64,000 nucleotides of DNA, taken from MGML01 sp034416335. Lineage in GTDB: Bacteria > Chloroflexota > Dehalococcoidia > Dehalococcoidales > UBA2162. Location of the stretch: NCBI GenBank assembly GCA_034416335.1, contig DAOULV010000017.1:6932-70931 (forward strand), in the 5' to 3' direction. Positions within the stretch are counted from its first letter, which is position 1; every line of letters begins with the position of its first letter. The notes under the pieces were generated by a model that saw only the letters and a program-made list of their open reading frames with translations, was not told where the DNA came from and did not search any database. The position numbers were made by a program, and so were the translations under genes. Positions 19,021 through 26,684 of the stretch are shown here, piece by piece.

Positions 19021-19860
19021 TTGTATAAGATTCTGTTGAAAGAAGACCTGGTTCCCAATCTTCAGCTCGTGAAGATAGAGGCGCCTGAAATTGCCAGAAA
19101 AGCGCTTCCGGGCCAGTTTGTTGTTGTTCGGGTAGACGAATACGGTGAACGCATTCCAATGACTATTGCCGAAGCCGACACGGAAGAAGGCAGTATCACC
19201 CTGGTATTCATGGAAGTCGGAACTACCACCAGTAAATTCTCCGTGCTGAAGACAGGCGACTACATATCGAATTTCACCGGGCCTCTCGGCAGGCCGGCGG
19301 AAATAGAAAAAGTGGGTACAGTCCTGTGCATAGGCGGCTGCTACGGCATCGGCGGTATTACGCCGATAGCGAAAGCTATGAAAGAAGCCGGGAACAGGGT
19401 CATCTCCATCATCGAGGGCAGGACCACCGGACTCCTCTACTGGCAGGACAAGCTCGAGGAAGCCAGTGATGAACTGGTACCCGTCAGCGGTGATGACTCC
19501 GATTCCTACCAGGAATGGATTTTAGAGAAAATCGACAGGTATATAAAGGGTAACGATAAGCCCGACCTTGTTATAGCAATAGGCTGTACCTTTATGATGA
19601 GGAATGTTGCCGAAGCAACCAGAGCCCAGGGAATCAAGACTATCGTCCATCTTAACCCGATAATGGTGGATGGGACCGGGATGTGCGGGTGCTGCCGCGT
19701 GGAAGTAGGCGGCACGACTAAATTCGCCTGCGTCGACGGACCCGAATTCGACGCGCACGAGGTGGACTGGAATCTGCTGCTGGCAAGACAGGGAGAATAC
19801 CTTGCCGAAGAAATAGAATCACTGCAGATGTTCGAATGCAGGAACTGGACGAAGGTCTAA
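19021..19860 (+). CDS. NfnA-like ferredoxin-NADP reductase subunit (FNR family, [2Fe-2S])
   Basis: A 279-residue protein starting at TTG, with GGTGG upstream. The N-terminal FAD-binding barrel includes PGQFVVVRV; the nucleotide-binding part has GGCYGIGG at about 105. The C-terminal MCGCCRVEVGG with C222, C224, C225 and C237 is the [2Fe-2S] segment typical of NfnA and of dihydroorotate/sulfide dehydrogenase FNR subunits. NfnA with NfnB couples NADH, NADPH and ferredoxin. It is directly followed by the NfnB-like gene, as in nfnAB operons. Confidence 0.92.
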   Translation: MYKILLKEDLVPNLQLVKIEAPEIARKALPGQFVVVRVDEYGERIPMTIAEADTEEGSITLVFMEVGTTTSKFSVLKTGDYISNFTGPLGRPAEIEKVGTVLCIGGCYGIGGITPIAKAMKEAGNRVISIIEGRTTGLLYWQDKLEEASDELVPVSGDDSDSYQEWILEKIDRYIKGNDKPDLVIAIGCTFMMRNVAEATRAQGIKTIVHLNPIMVDGTGMCGCCRVEVGGTTKFACVDGPEFDAHEVDWNLLLARQGEYLAEEIESLQMFECRNWTKV

Positions 19861-19872
19861 CGGGATAAGCAT

Positions 19873-21270
19873 ATGGCAAAAGTTAATCTGAATCGCGAGG
19901 AGATGCCGAGGCAGGAGCCGGATGTAAGAGCGAAGAATTACCGCGAGGTAGCGCTCGGTTACAGCCCCGAACAGGCCCAGGCCGAAGCCGACCGCTGTAT
20001 ACAGTGCAAGAACCGTAACTGTGTCCAGGGATGCCCGGTCAACGTGGATATTCCCGACTTCGTAAAAGCGATGCGGGAAGGTAATATGCCGGAAGCGGTA
20101 AGAATTCTCAAGGGTAAAAATGCCCTGCCCGGTGTCTGCGGGAGGGTATGCCCCCAGGAATCCCAGTGCGAGTCGGTGTGCACCCTTAACAGGATGGGCG
20201 CTCCGATAGCTATCGGCAGGCTCGAAAGGTACGTTGCCGACTGGGAACGCAACAACATGAGCGACGAGGAAAAAAAACCGGAGCTGCCGCCCCCGACGGG
20301 TAAGAAGGTAGCGGTGGTAGGTTCCGGTCCAGCCGGACTTACGGCTGCGGCAGACCTTGCCAGGTTCGGCCACGACGTAACGATTTTCGAGGCGCTTCAC
20401 GTCGCCGGTGGAGTGCTGATGTACGGCATTCCCGAGTTCAGACTGCCCAAGGAGATTGTCCAGAAGGAAGTGGACTTCGTCGCTTCGCTGGGAGTAGATC
20501 TCAAACTGGACTCGGTGGTAGGGCGGATATCGACCATCGACGAACTGCTCGGGGATGGTTATGACGCTATATTCCTCGGTACCGGAGCCGGGCTGCCGAT
20601 GTTTATGAACATACCCGGCGAGAACCTGAACGGGATTTATTCAGCCAACGAGTTTCTCACCCGCGTCAACCTGATGAAGGCATACCTGTTCCCCGAGTAC
20701 GATACACCGGTAAAGCTGGGCAGAAGGGTAGCCGTCATCGGCGGCGGCAACGTGGCGATGGACTCCGCCAGATGTGCTCTCCGGCTTGGAGCCGAAAAAG
20801 TTTACATAATATATCGCAGGTCTGAAGAAGAGATGCCGGCAAGACGCGAGGAAGTCGAGAACGCCATGGAAGAAGGTATCGATTTCAGACTACTGACAAA
20901 CCCGAAACAGTTCATTGGTAACGAGCGTAACCGACTGACAGCCGTGGAATGCTACCGGATGGAACTCGGCGAACCAGACGACAGCGGCAGACGACGCCCG
21001 ATAGTCAAAGAGGGAAGCGAGTTTATCATCGACGTCGACGTTGCCGTGGTAGCTCTCGGTACCACGCCCAATCCGCTTATAGCCAGCACCACGAAAGGAC
21101 TGGAGACCACCAACCGCGGCACGGTAATCGCCGATGAAGAGACCGGCAAGACGGTCAAGGATCGGGTATGGGCTGGCGGAGATATTGTCACCGGCGCGGC
21201 AACGGTCATCAGCGCAATGGGCGCCGGCAAACGCGCCGCCGCTGATATGGATAAATTTCTGAGAGGGTAG
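19873..21270 (+). CDS. NfnB/GltD-like NADPH-dependent flavoprotein (glutamate synthase small-chain family)
   Basis: A 465-residue stand-alone version of the module also found inside FdhA and at the end of the NuoF fusion. The N-terminal [4Fe-4S] cysteines lie in RCIQCKNRNCVQGCP and GVCGRVCPQESQCESVC. The first dinucleotide fold has GSGPAGLTAAADLA at about 154, the second GGGNVAMDSAR at about 290, and AGGDIVTGAATV ends the FAD domain. There is no glutamate synthase large subunit nearby, and the neighbour is NfnA-like. Transhydrogenase-type electron bifurcation is therefore the better call than GltD. Confidence 0.92.
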   Translation: MAKVNLNREEMPRQEPDVRAKNYREVALGYSPEQAQAEADRCIQCKNRNCVQGCPVNVDIPDFVKAMREGNMPEAVRILKGKNALPGVCGRVCPQESQCESVCTLNRMGAPIAIGRLERYVADWERNNMSDEEKKPELPPPTGKKVAVVGSGPAGLTAAADLARFGHDVTIFEALHVAGGVLMYGIPEFRLPKEIVQKEVDFVASLGVDLKLDSVVGRISTIDELLGDGYDAIFLGTGAGLPMFMNIPGENLNGIYSANEFLTRVNLMKAYLFPEYDTPVKLGRRVAVIGGGNVAMDSARCALRLGAEKVYIIYRRSEEEMPARREEVENAMEEGIDFRLLTNPKQFIGNERNRLTAVECYRMELGEPDDSGRRRPIVKEGSEFIIDVDVAVVALGTTPNPLIASTTKGLETTNRGTVIADEETGKTVKDRVWAGGDIVTGAATVISAMGAGKRAAADMDKFLRG

Positions 21271-21347
21271 AGATAACGACCATTCCCAGAACAGTAATCA
21301 TTCACTATTTTCCACGGGTCTTTTCTATCACAGTTAATGGCAATCCA

Positions 21348-21385
21348 TTGTATTAACCCGGAAGGTATGATAATATGTAATACCT
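21348..21385 (+). promoter_or_regulatory. Promoter and palindromic operator of the toxin-antitoxin pair
   Basis: TTGTAT at 21348, a 17-base spacer, then TAATAT at 21371. The inverted repeat AGGTAT-N11-ATACCT (21363-21385) straddles the -10 box. This is where an antitoxin-bound complex would repress its own operon. GGAGG follows ahead of the GTG start. Confidence 0.7.
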
Positions 21386-21395
21386 GGAGGTTGAT

Positions 21396-21638
21396 GTGAG
21401 TAAAGGGAAAATCGCGATTACACTTGACGAACAGTCTATAGGGGAACTCGACCGGCTGGTTGAGCAGAATGTATTTCGCAACCGCAGTCAGGCGGTCCAG
21501 GAGGCTGTCAGTGAAAAACTCGAGCGTCTGAATAAAACAAGACTGGCCAGAGAAAGTGCCAAACTTAATCCGGACCTGGAAAAACAACTGGCTGACGAAG
21601 GCCTCGCCGCGGATATTGAAGAATGGCCGGAATACTGA
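21396..21638 (+). CDS. Ribbon-helix-helix antitoxin (MazE/CopG-like)
   Basis: An 80-residue acidic-tailed protein beginning at GTG behind GGAGG. KIAITLDEQSIGELDRLVEQNVFRNRSQAVQEAV is split here as a beta strand, KIAITLD, followed by two helices with NRSQAV, the usual RHH DNA-binding layout. The C-terminal half (ADIEEWPEY) would wrap the toxin. It overlaps the toxin gene by 16 bases. The pair is isolated between unrelated genes, consistent with a mobile module. Confidence 0.85.
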   Translation: MSKGKIAITLDEQSIGELDRLVEQNVFRNRSQAVQEAVSEKLERLNKTRLARESAKLNPDLEKQLADEGLAADIEEWPEY

Positions 21639-21958
21639 GGGGCGAGATACGCTGGGCTGACCTCAATCCCGGAGTCGGTCACGAACAGACGGGTTTACGT
21701 CCTGTACTTATCCTCAGCCACGACGTTTTTAACGAAAATTCGGGTACGGCGATAGCCGTCGCAATAACCAGCCAGCCGCAGAAAGCGGGATTTCCTCTGA
21801 CAATGGAACTGAAAACCGGCAACCTGCCGAAGCGTTCCTGGGTTAAGATCAGCCAGGTCAGGACTTTATCTACCGAAAGAATCGGCAAGCTTATCGGCGG
21901 ACTGTCTCACGAGGAACTCGCTAGAGTTATCGATGGGCTTGGCGAAATAATCAGTTGA
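21623..21958 (+). CDS. mazF: MazF/PemK-family endoribonuclease toxin
   Basis: A 111-residue protein with the MazF pattern: GEIRWADLNPGVGHEQTGLRP (substrate loop and strand, R and P conserved), VLILSHDVFN, AIAVAITSQP and SWVKISQVRTLS. MazF toxins cut single-stranded mRNA at short motifs. The gene is complete and of normal length, and its start lies inside the antitoxin gene. Confidence 0.9.
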   Translation: MAGILRGEIRWADLNPGVGHEQTGLRPVLILSHDVFNENSGTAIAVAITSQPQKAGFPLTMELKTGNLPKRSWVKISQVRTLSTERIGKLIGGLSHEELARVIDGLGEIIS

Positions 21959-21993
21959 AACTGAATAATTTGTTTTACCGGTAATGATTTTTT

Positions 21994-22046
21994 AGCAGTA
22001 CTTGAACATTCTCTGCAGTAGATTGAATATTTTAGAAACTGAGAAA
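21994..22046 (+). repeat. Imperfect direct repeat, copy 1
   Basis: AGCAGTACTTGAACATTC followed 17 bases later by GAATATTT and then AAACTGAGA. It resembles the segment upstream of the first MmgE/PrpD gene (23694-23746). It carries promoter-like TTGAAC and AATATT boxes but faces the end of a minus-strand gene. Confidence 0.45.
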
Positions 22047-22068
22047 TGATGATTGGGTCTGCACAGGA

Positions 22069-23553
22069 CTATTCAGCTAACTGTACAAATACTGGGCTGT
22101 CGCTAAGCTGAAGTTCGCTTATGTCGATTATGCGAGACATGCCGGATATGTCCGTGACTGTCACTGTTCCCTGTATTTCACCGGGAACAGGTCCGGTACC
22201 CCAGAGAGCATATATACTTTTACCATCGATAGTAAACTTATACTGACCTTCTTCGATAAACCAGTCACCGACCTTTTCCCGAATAACGACTATTTCATCA
22301 TCTTTATCCAGTTTGCCAAGTGTCTCTGATATGGTTTTATGCGCGAAGTATAACGGTGTTTTCATTCCATTGTTGTCGATCAGCGCCGACCTCTCGTCAA
22401 AAGGAATATTTCCGGGCGCGCCTTGAGGTATTTTTAGATTAACGTATAGTAGTTTGTCCACTCCATTTGCCAGGGCGAATATATAGCTCCTTGCCATAGT
22501 CCCGGCAAATTGTTCCGGCGTGGAATCCCGTGTTTGACCAGCCTGCTGATACTGGACTTCCGTGACCCAGACAGGTTTCTCAGAAACATCATAATCCGAC
22601 AGGAACTGCCTGAATGCCGGGATATTGAGATGTTCTCCATGTCCGATCGAGTGCATATTCAAGACGTCGAAATACTGAGCAACACCTAAGTCAAAAACCT
22701 GTCGCCAGAAATTTGTCATTTCGGGAGCCATCCCTGCCATTCCTCCCTGCACTATTACGGCATCAGGATCGGCTTCTCGAATCGCCGTTGCCGATGCTTC
22801 CACTATCTCTACGTATTCACCTGGTGTTCCCAGGAAATAATTACTGAATTCAGGTTCGTTCATTATTTCCCAATGCTTGATTGGTACGGTTAAGCCCGGC
22901 ATATCGTTGTTACCGTCACCGTCGTACCGTTCCACGAGAGTAGTAACGAAGCTTTTATAAGCATCCATATCGCAGGGTTTATAAGCTTCGGTGAATGGTA
23001 TGGGAATTCCGGGAGACGGTTTGTCGGTTACTTCATGGCATTTCTCTTCGTCCCAGAGTGCCTTTGGCTGGACATTCGCCAGAATGTGGAATCCATAACG
23101 CTGTGCCTCCTGCACTTCCCTGTCGGTTTCCGAAAAGGTATAAGAGCCCGGTTCCTGTTCTATCCATCCCCAGGTGAACCTCTCGAAGTTCGGTCGTGTC
23201 CAAATCCCTCCGGCTTCTTTTGCTGAAGCGTAATCATAGAAGGCAGGCATAAATCCGAAATGATTATCCATTGTGATATAGAATTCATCGGAGATACCGG
23301 GTGATTCTTGCTCAATTTCTTTTCCTGTCTCATCTTTCTCAGTCTTATCGTCCGGGGATGGAGATACTGGTGTTTCCAGAGCAGGTTTCGGAGTTTGCTC
23401 AATATCATTATCCGCACTCTTGTCTTCACCAGAGGAATCCACAACTACCCCGGTTTCTTTCTCAACCGGGGTAGAGTCACATGATGTAAGTAATACTGAT
23501 ATTAAGATTATAGCCGTACAAATAATCTTACCGGTATGCACATTCTTCATCAT
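22069..23553 (-). CDS. Clan GH-A-like glycosidase lipoprotein
   Basis: A 494-residue lipoprotein: the signal sequence ends LLTSC (lipobox, Cys25), then comes a long Ser/Glu/Pro linker to about residue 90. The TIM-barrel part has HWEIMNEPEFSNY, where the NEP Glu would be the acid/base, and KPVWVTEVQY, where Glu would be the nucleophile. Both are the usual clan GH-A positions. It resembles GH39/GH5-type barrels, but I cannot fix the family or the sugar. It stands alone on the minus strand between plus-strand genes and is flanked by two similar 50-base segments, which hints at insertion. Confidence 0.75.
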   Translation of the reverse strand: MMKNVHTGKIICTAIILISVLLTSCDSTPVEKETGVVVDSSGEDKSADNDIEQTPKPALETPVSPSPDDKTEKDETGKEIEQESPGISDEFYITMDNHFGFMPAFYDYASAKEAGGIWTRPNFERFTWGWIEQEPGSYTFSETDREVQEAQRYGFHILANVQPKALWDEEKCHEVTDKPSPGIPIPFTEAYKPCDMDAYKSFVTTLVERYDGDGNNDMPGLTVPIKHWEIMNEPEFSNYFLGTPGEYVEIVEASATAIREADPDAVIVQGGMAGMAPEMTNFWRQVFDLGVAQYFDVLNMHSIGHGEHLNIPAFRQFLSDYDVSEKPVWVTEVQYQQAGQTRDSTPEQFAGTMARSYIFALANGVDKLLYVNLKIPQGAPGNIPFDERSALIDNNGMKTPLYFAHKTISETLGKLDKDDEIVVIREKVGDWFIEEGQYKFTIDGKSIYALWGTGPVPGEIQGTVTVTDISGMSRIIDISELQLSDSPVFVQLAE

Positions 23554-23693
23554 ATCAGCGCTTCATTCCTTATCCAGTCTTTTTTTAACCGCTTACGGTT
23601 CAGCAGTCGTCCCGCTAATCTTAAGAGTTACTTAATCAGCATGATGTGAACCAGATTATAAGTCATATGGGAATGAGAAGCAAGGGATTATTT

Positions 23694-23746
23694 CAGCAAT
23701 ACTTGAACATTCCCCATTGATGGGTTTAATATTTGTAAAAATGTGA
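23694..23746 (+). repeat. Imperfect direct repeat, copy 2, with promoter-like boxes
   Basis: AGCAATACTTGAACATTC, then TTTAATATTTG and AAATGTGAGA, matching the copy at 21994. Here TTGAAC and TAATAT are 18 bases apart and point at the MmgE/PrpD start at 23759, so this copy probably holds the promoter of that operon. Confidence 0.45.
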
Positions 23747-23758
23747 GAGGTAAAAAAT

Positions 23759-25147
23759 ATGTTTACTGAAGGATTATGCAAATTTATCATAGGAACGAAT
23801 TACGAGGATATTCCGCAGGAGGTTATCAAAGCGGCAAAAGATGCCATACTCGATAATATCGGGGTGACGATGTCCGGCAGCCAGGAACCATCCGGTCAGA
23901 TGATGATAGAGATGGTCAGGGAAGCCCAGTCGCCGCCGGAAGCGACAGTCATCGGCGCAAGATTTAAGGCAAGCTGCGCCCTGGCAGCCCTCGCCAACGG
24001 CACCTCGGCCCATACCCAGGACTACGACGACTGCCTTGATTATCCCGCCGCCGGACTGGCGCATCCCACCGCCGGAACGTTCTCGGGACTGCTTACGGTC
24101 GGCGAAAAGAATCATATGTCCGGGAAAGACCTGATAACGGCTTACTGCCTTGGTGTCGAAGCCTACGGTAAAACCGGTCTGTTTCTCATTAAAACCGGCG
24201 GTGCCGGCAATCGCGGCTGGGAGTGGACCGGAACGCTCGGAGTTATCGGTGGCACCATCGGTCTGTCCAAGATGTTCGGATTGAACGAGCAGCAGATGAT
24301 AAATGCCCTGGGAGTAGCCTCCACCATGGCATGCAGTCTGATACGCAACTTCGGTTCCTTCGCGGGACATGTCCACGGCGGCGTTGGCGCCAGGAACGCT
24401 ATCGAAGCCGTAACCCTCGCCATGAAGGGGTACGACGCCACCGCACCTGATGTCATCGAGGGACGCGGCGGCTACTATAACGCTTTTTCCGACAAACCCG
24501 AAGTACCAATCACGGAAGAAGACCAGAAGGAGAAACTGGACGCTCTCGGCAACCCGTGGGCTCTCATCGTGCCGGGACTGATGTTCAAGTACTACCCCTG
24601 CGCCCATATCTCCCACTTCGGCGTCTACGCCGCGCAGTTGATCAGAGAGCAGCACAAGGTGGACTGGCGGCAGATAGAGGAGATAGAGTTCCGTTCACCT
24701 TTCGGTATGGGTCATGACTCCCCACCGCGTCCGACGACCGGCGTACAGGGACGGTTCAACCTGGGATACTGCATGTGCCGATCACTGATTCACGGAGATA
24801 TCGAATTCGATTTCTTCAAGGATGAAACAGTCAATGATCCGGACACTATAGAACTGATGAGCAGGACAAAATATAACGTAATAAAGAGAGAAGATGTTGT
24901 CGGACCGTTCGGCTACCAGGAACTCATCGTGAAAATGAAGGACGGCAATGTCTACAGCCAGAAAGTGGAACATCCCAAGGGCGAACCGCAGAATCCCCAG
25001 TCGCCCGAAGAACTTGAAGCCAAGTTCAGGAAGTGCGCGGCATACGGCGGATACCGGGAGACGGCGATATCCCGGATAAAGGATATGGTGGCGGACTTTG
25101 AAAATATTAAAGATATAACCGAACTTACCGAACTGCTGGGACAGTAG
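23759..25147 (+). CDS. MmgE/PrpD family protein (first of a tandem pair)
   Basis: A 462-residue protein of the 2-methylcitrate dehydratase / iminodisuccinate epimerase / aconitate decarboxylase superfamily. Family blocks seen: DNIGVTMSGS, ANGTSAHTQDYDDC (active-site His/Asp region, about 75-90), HPTAGTFSGLL, HVHGGVGARNAIEAVTLA, and KYYPCAHISHFGV near residue 280. GAGAGG precedes the ATG. No prpB, prpC or acnD is adjacent, so methylcitrate metabolism is not supported; the substrate is unknown. The next gene is a diverged paralogue 16 bases away. Confidence 0.88.
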   Translation: MFTEGLCKFIIGTNYEDIPQEVIKAAKDAILDNIGVTMSGSQEPSGQMMIEMVREAQSPPEATVIGARFKASCALAALANGTSAHTQDYDDCLDYPAAGLAHPTAGTFSGLLTVGEKNHMSGKDLITAYCLGVEAYGKTGLFLIKTGGAGNRGWEWTGTLGVIGGTIGLSKMFGLNEQQMINALGVASTMACSLIRNFGSFAGHVHGGVGARNAIEAVTLAMKGYDATAPDVIEGRGGYYNAFSDKPEVPITEEDQKEKLDALGNPWALIVPGLMFKYYPCAHISHFGVYAAQLIREQHKVDWRQIEEIEFRSPFGMGHDSPPRPTTGVQGRFNLGYCMCRSLIHGDIEFDFFKDETVNDPDTIELMSRTKYNVIKREDVVGPFGYQELIVKMKDGNVYSQKVEHPKGEPQNPQSPEELEAKFRKCAAYGGYRETAISRIKDMVADFENIKDITELTELLGQ

Positions 25148-25163
25148 AGACCGGAGGATAATA

Positions 25164-26558
25164 ATGAGTGATTCCGATAAAGGCGTATACCTGGATAAAC
25201 TGATCGATAATATACTGAATACAAAATATGAAGACATATCTTCTGCTTCCATCGAGCATGCCAAGAACCGGCTGTTCGATGTAATCGGGTGTATGATATG
25301 CGGAGCATATGATTACGGCAACCCAGAACTCCTGGGTGTCGTCCGCGAATGGGGTGGTAAACCCGAGGCGAGGATATTCGTCCACGGAGATAAAGTACCT
25401 GCTCCGATGGCAGCAATGGTCAACTGTATTATGGCCCGTTCGTTCGATTACGAGCCGGTAAGTCCTCTGGTGGACGGTCAATCGATACCCGGTCATATTT
25501 CCGGTACCACCACGATGACGGCGCTGACCGTGGGCGATATGCAGAACGTGAGTGGCAAAGAACTGCTGACCGCATTGCTGACAGGTGATAATACGGCAAC
25601 CCGGGTTCTGCTGGCGGGTAAAGCCGGCGGCACGCGCCGGGGTTTCGATCATGTAGGGCAGGCGAACTCTTTCGGGGCGACCGCTATCGCCGGAAGGCTG
25701 ATGGGTCTTAATCACGACCAGTTAAGCGACGCATTCGGTCTGATAGTGGACCACCTCGGGGGTGCTCAAAGGCAGATAAGCGATACCACCGTCGGGTTCA
25801 AACTGTCGCAGGGAAACGCTGCCAGAGACGCCATCTTCTGCGTGAATCTGGCTAAGGCAGGCTGGTCGGGAGTCGATGATGCTCTACTGTCTCAGGGTGG
25901 TTACTATGACCTGTTTACCGAGGGCATCAAGGACCCCGAGCTTCTGACGAAAGACCTGGGAAAACAGTACTACAGCGACGGGACATTCAAGCCTTATCCC
26001 TGCTGCCGCATGAACCATTCGGCAGTCGATTGCGCTATCGATATCGTGACGGAGAATAACATATCTGGAGACGATATAGAACAAGTAGTCCTGTATGCGT
26101 CTCCCGGAGCCATGCATGATGTAATCGGGCAGCCATTCAGGATTAAGAATTCGCCGCACGCCAGCGCCGGTTTCAGCGTACAGTACAGCGTGGCAAATGT
26201 CCTGGTGAGGGGCAGTTCAAAGCCGGAGCATTATACCGAGGAGGCGATACGGGACGCCGCTATCAGTGATTTCATAACGAACAAGATTACCATGGCGGAG
26301 TTGACGGAAGGAACAATGGAAAGCGGCAGGGTGAAGGTGATAATGAAAGACAGTCGGGAGTTCGATGTTTTCACCGAGATAGCCAGAGGAGATCCACGGA
26401 GGCCGGTTTCAAAAGAAGATCTGCTGGCTAAATTCCGGGGGAATATCGAGTTTTCCGGTACCGTATCCGCAGAGAACGCGGAAAAGGTCCTTAAAATGGT
26501 GGAAGACCTGGAAAAACTCGATAGTGTCCAGAAACTGGCGGACCTTCTGATAGTGTAG
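25164..26558 (+). CDS. MmgE/PrpD family protein (second of a tandem pair)
   Basis: A 464-residue paralogue of the preceding gene with a clear GGAGG site. Matching blocks include RLFDVIGCMICGA, ARSFDYEPVSPLVDG (in place of the first copy's THAQDYDD-like block), IPGHISGTTTMTALTVG, and FKPYPCCRMNHSAVD. Divergence at the active-site loop (FDYEPV against TQDYDD) suggests a different substrate or an inactive partner; the two may form a heterodimer, since PrpD proteins dimerise. A hairpin terminator follows. Confidence 0.87.
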   Translation: MSDSDKGVYLDKLIDNILNTKYEDISSASIEHAKNRLFDVIGCMICGAYDYGNPELLGVVREWGGKPEARIFVHGDKVPAPMAAMVNCIMARSFDYEPVSPLVDGQSIPGHISGTTTMTALTVGDMQNVSGKELLTALLTGDNTATRVLLAGKAGGTRRGFDHVGQANSFGATAIAGRLMGLNHDQLSDAFGLIVDHLGGAQRQISDTTVGFKLSQGNAARDAIFCVNLAKAGWSGVDDALLSQGGYYDLFTEGIKDPELLTKDLGKQYYSDGTFKPYPCCRMNHSAVDCAIDIVTENNISGDDIEQVVLYASPGAMHDVIGQPFRIKNSPHASAGFSVQYSVANVLVRGSSKPEHYTEEAIRDAAISDFITNKITMAELTEGTMESGRVKVIMKDSREFDVFTEIARGDPRRPVSKEDLLAKFRGNIEFSGTVSAENAEKVLKMVEDLEKLDSVQKLADLLIV

Positions 26559-26625
26559 AACTATCAAATATTTTCTATGTTCAGTTCCAGTCGATTCTGG
26601 TTAATCGGGTGCTGAAGTTATCGTA

Positions 26626-26662
26626 AAGAGAGGAGGGAAGATTTATTCGTCCCTCCTCTCTC
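26626..26662. terminator. Hairpin terminator between convergent genes
   Basis: A 12-bp stem AGAGAGGAGGGA/TCCCTCCTCTCT with an 11-base loop, placed between the stop codons of the PrpD pair and the solute-binding protein. The T-tracts are short, so efficiency is uncertain. Confidence 0.7.
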
Positions 26663-26684
26663 ATTGCTAAAACTTATTGTTAGA

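Noticed and set aside
19873..21270. Glutamate synthase small subunit (gltD)
   Set aside because: No large subunit nearby, and it directly follows an NfnA-like gene in a redox operon.
23774..24655. 293-codon minus-strand frame within the first PrpD gene
   Set aside because: Opposite strand of a conserved protein; the translation has no recognisable domain.
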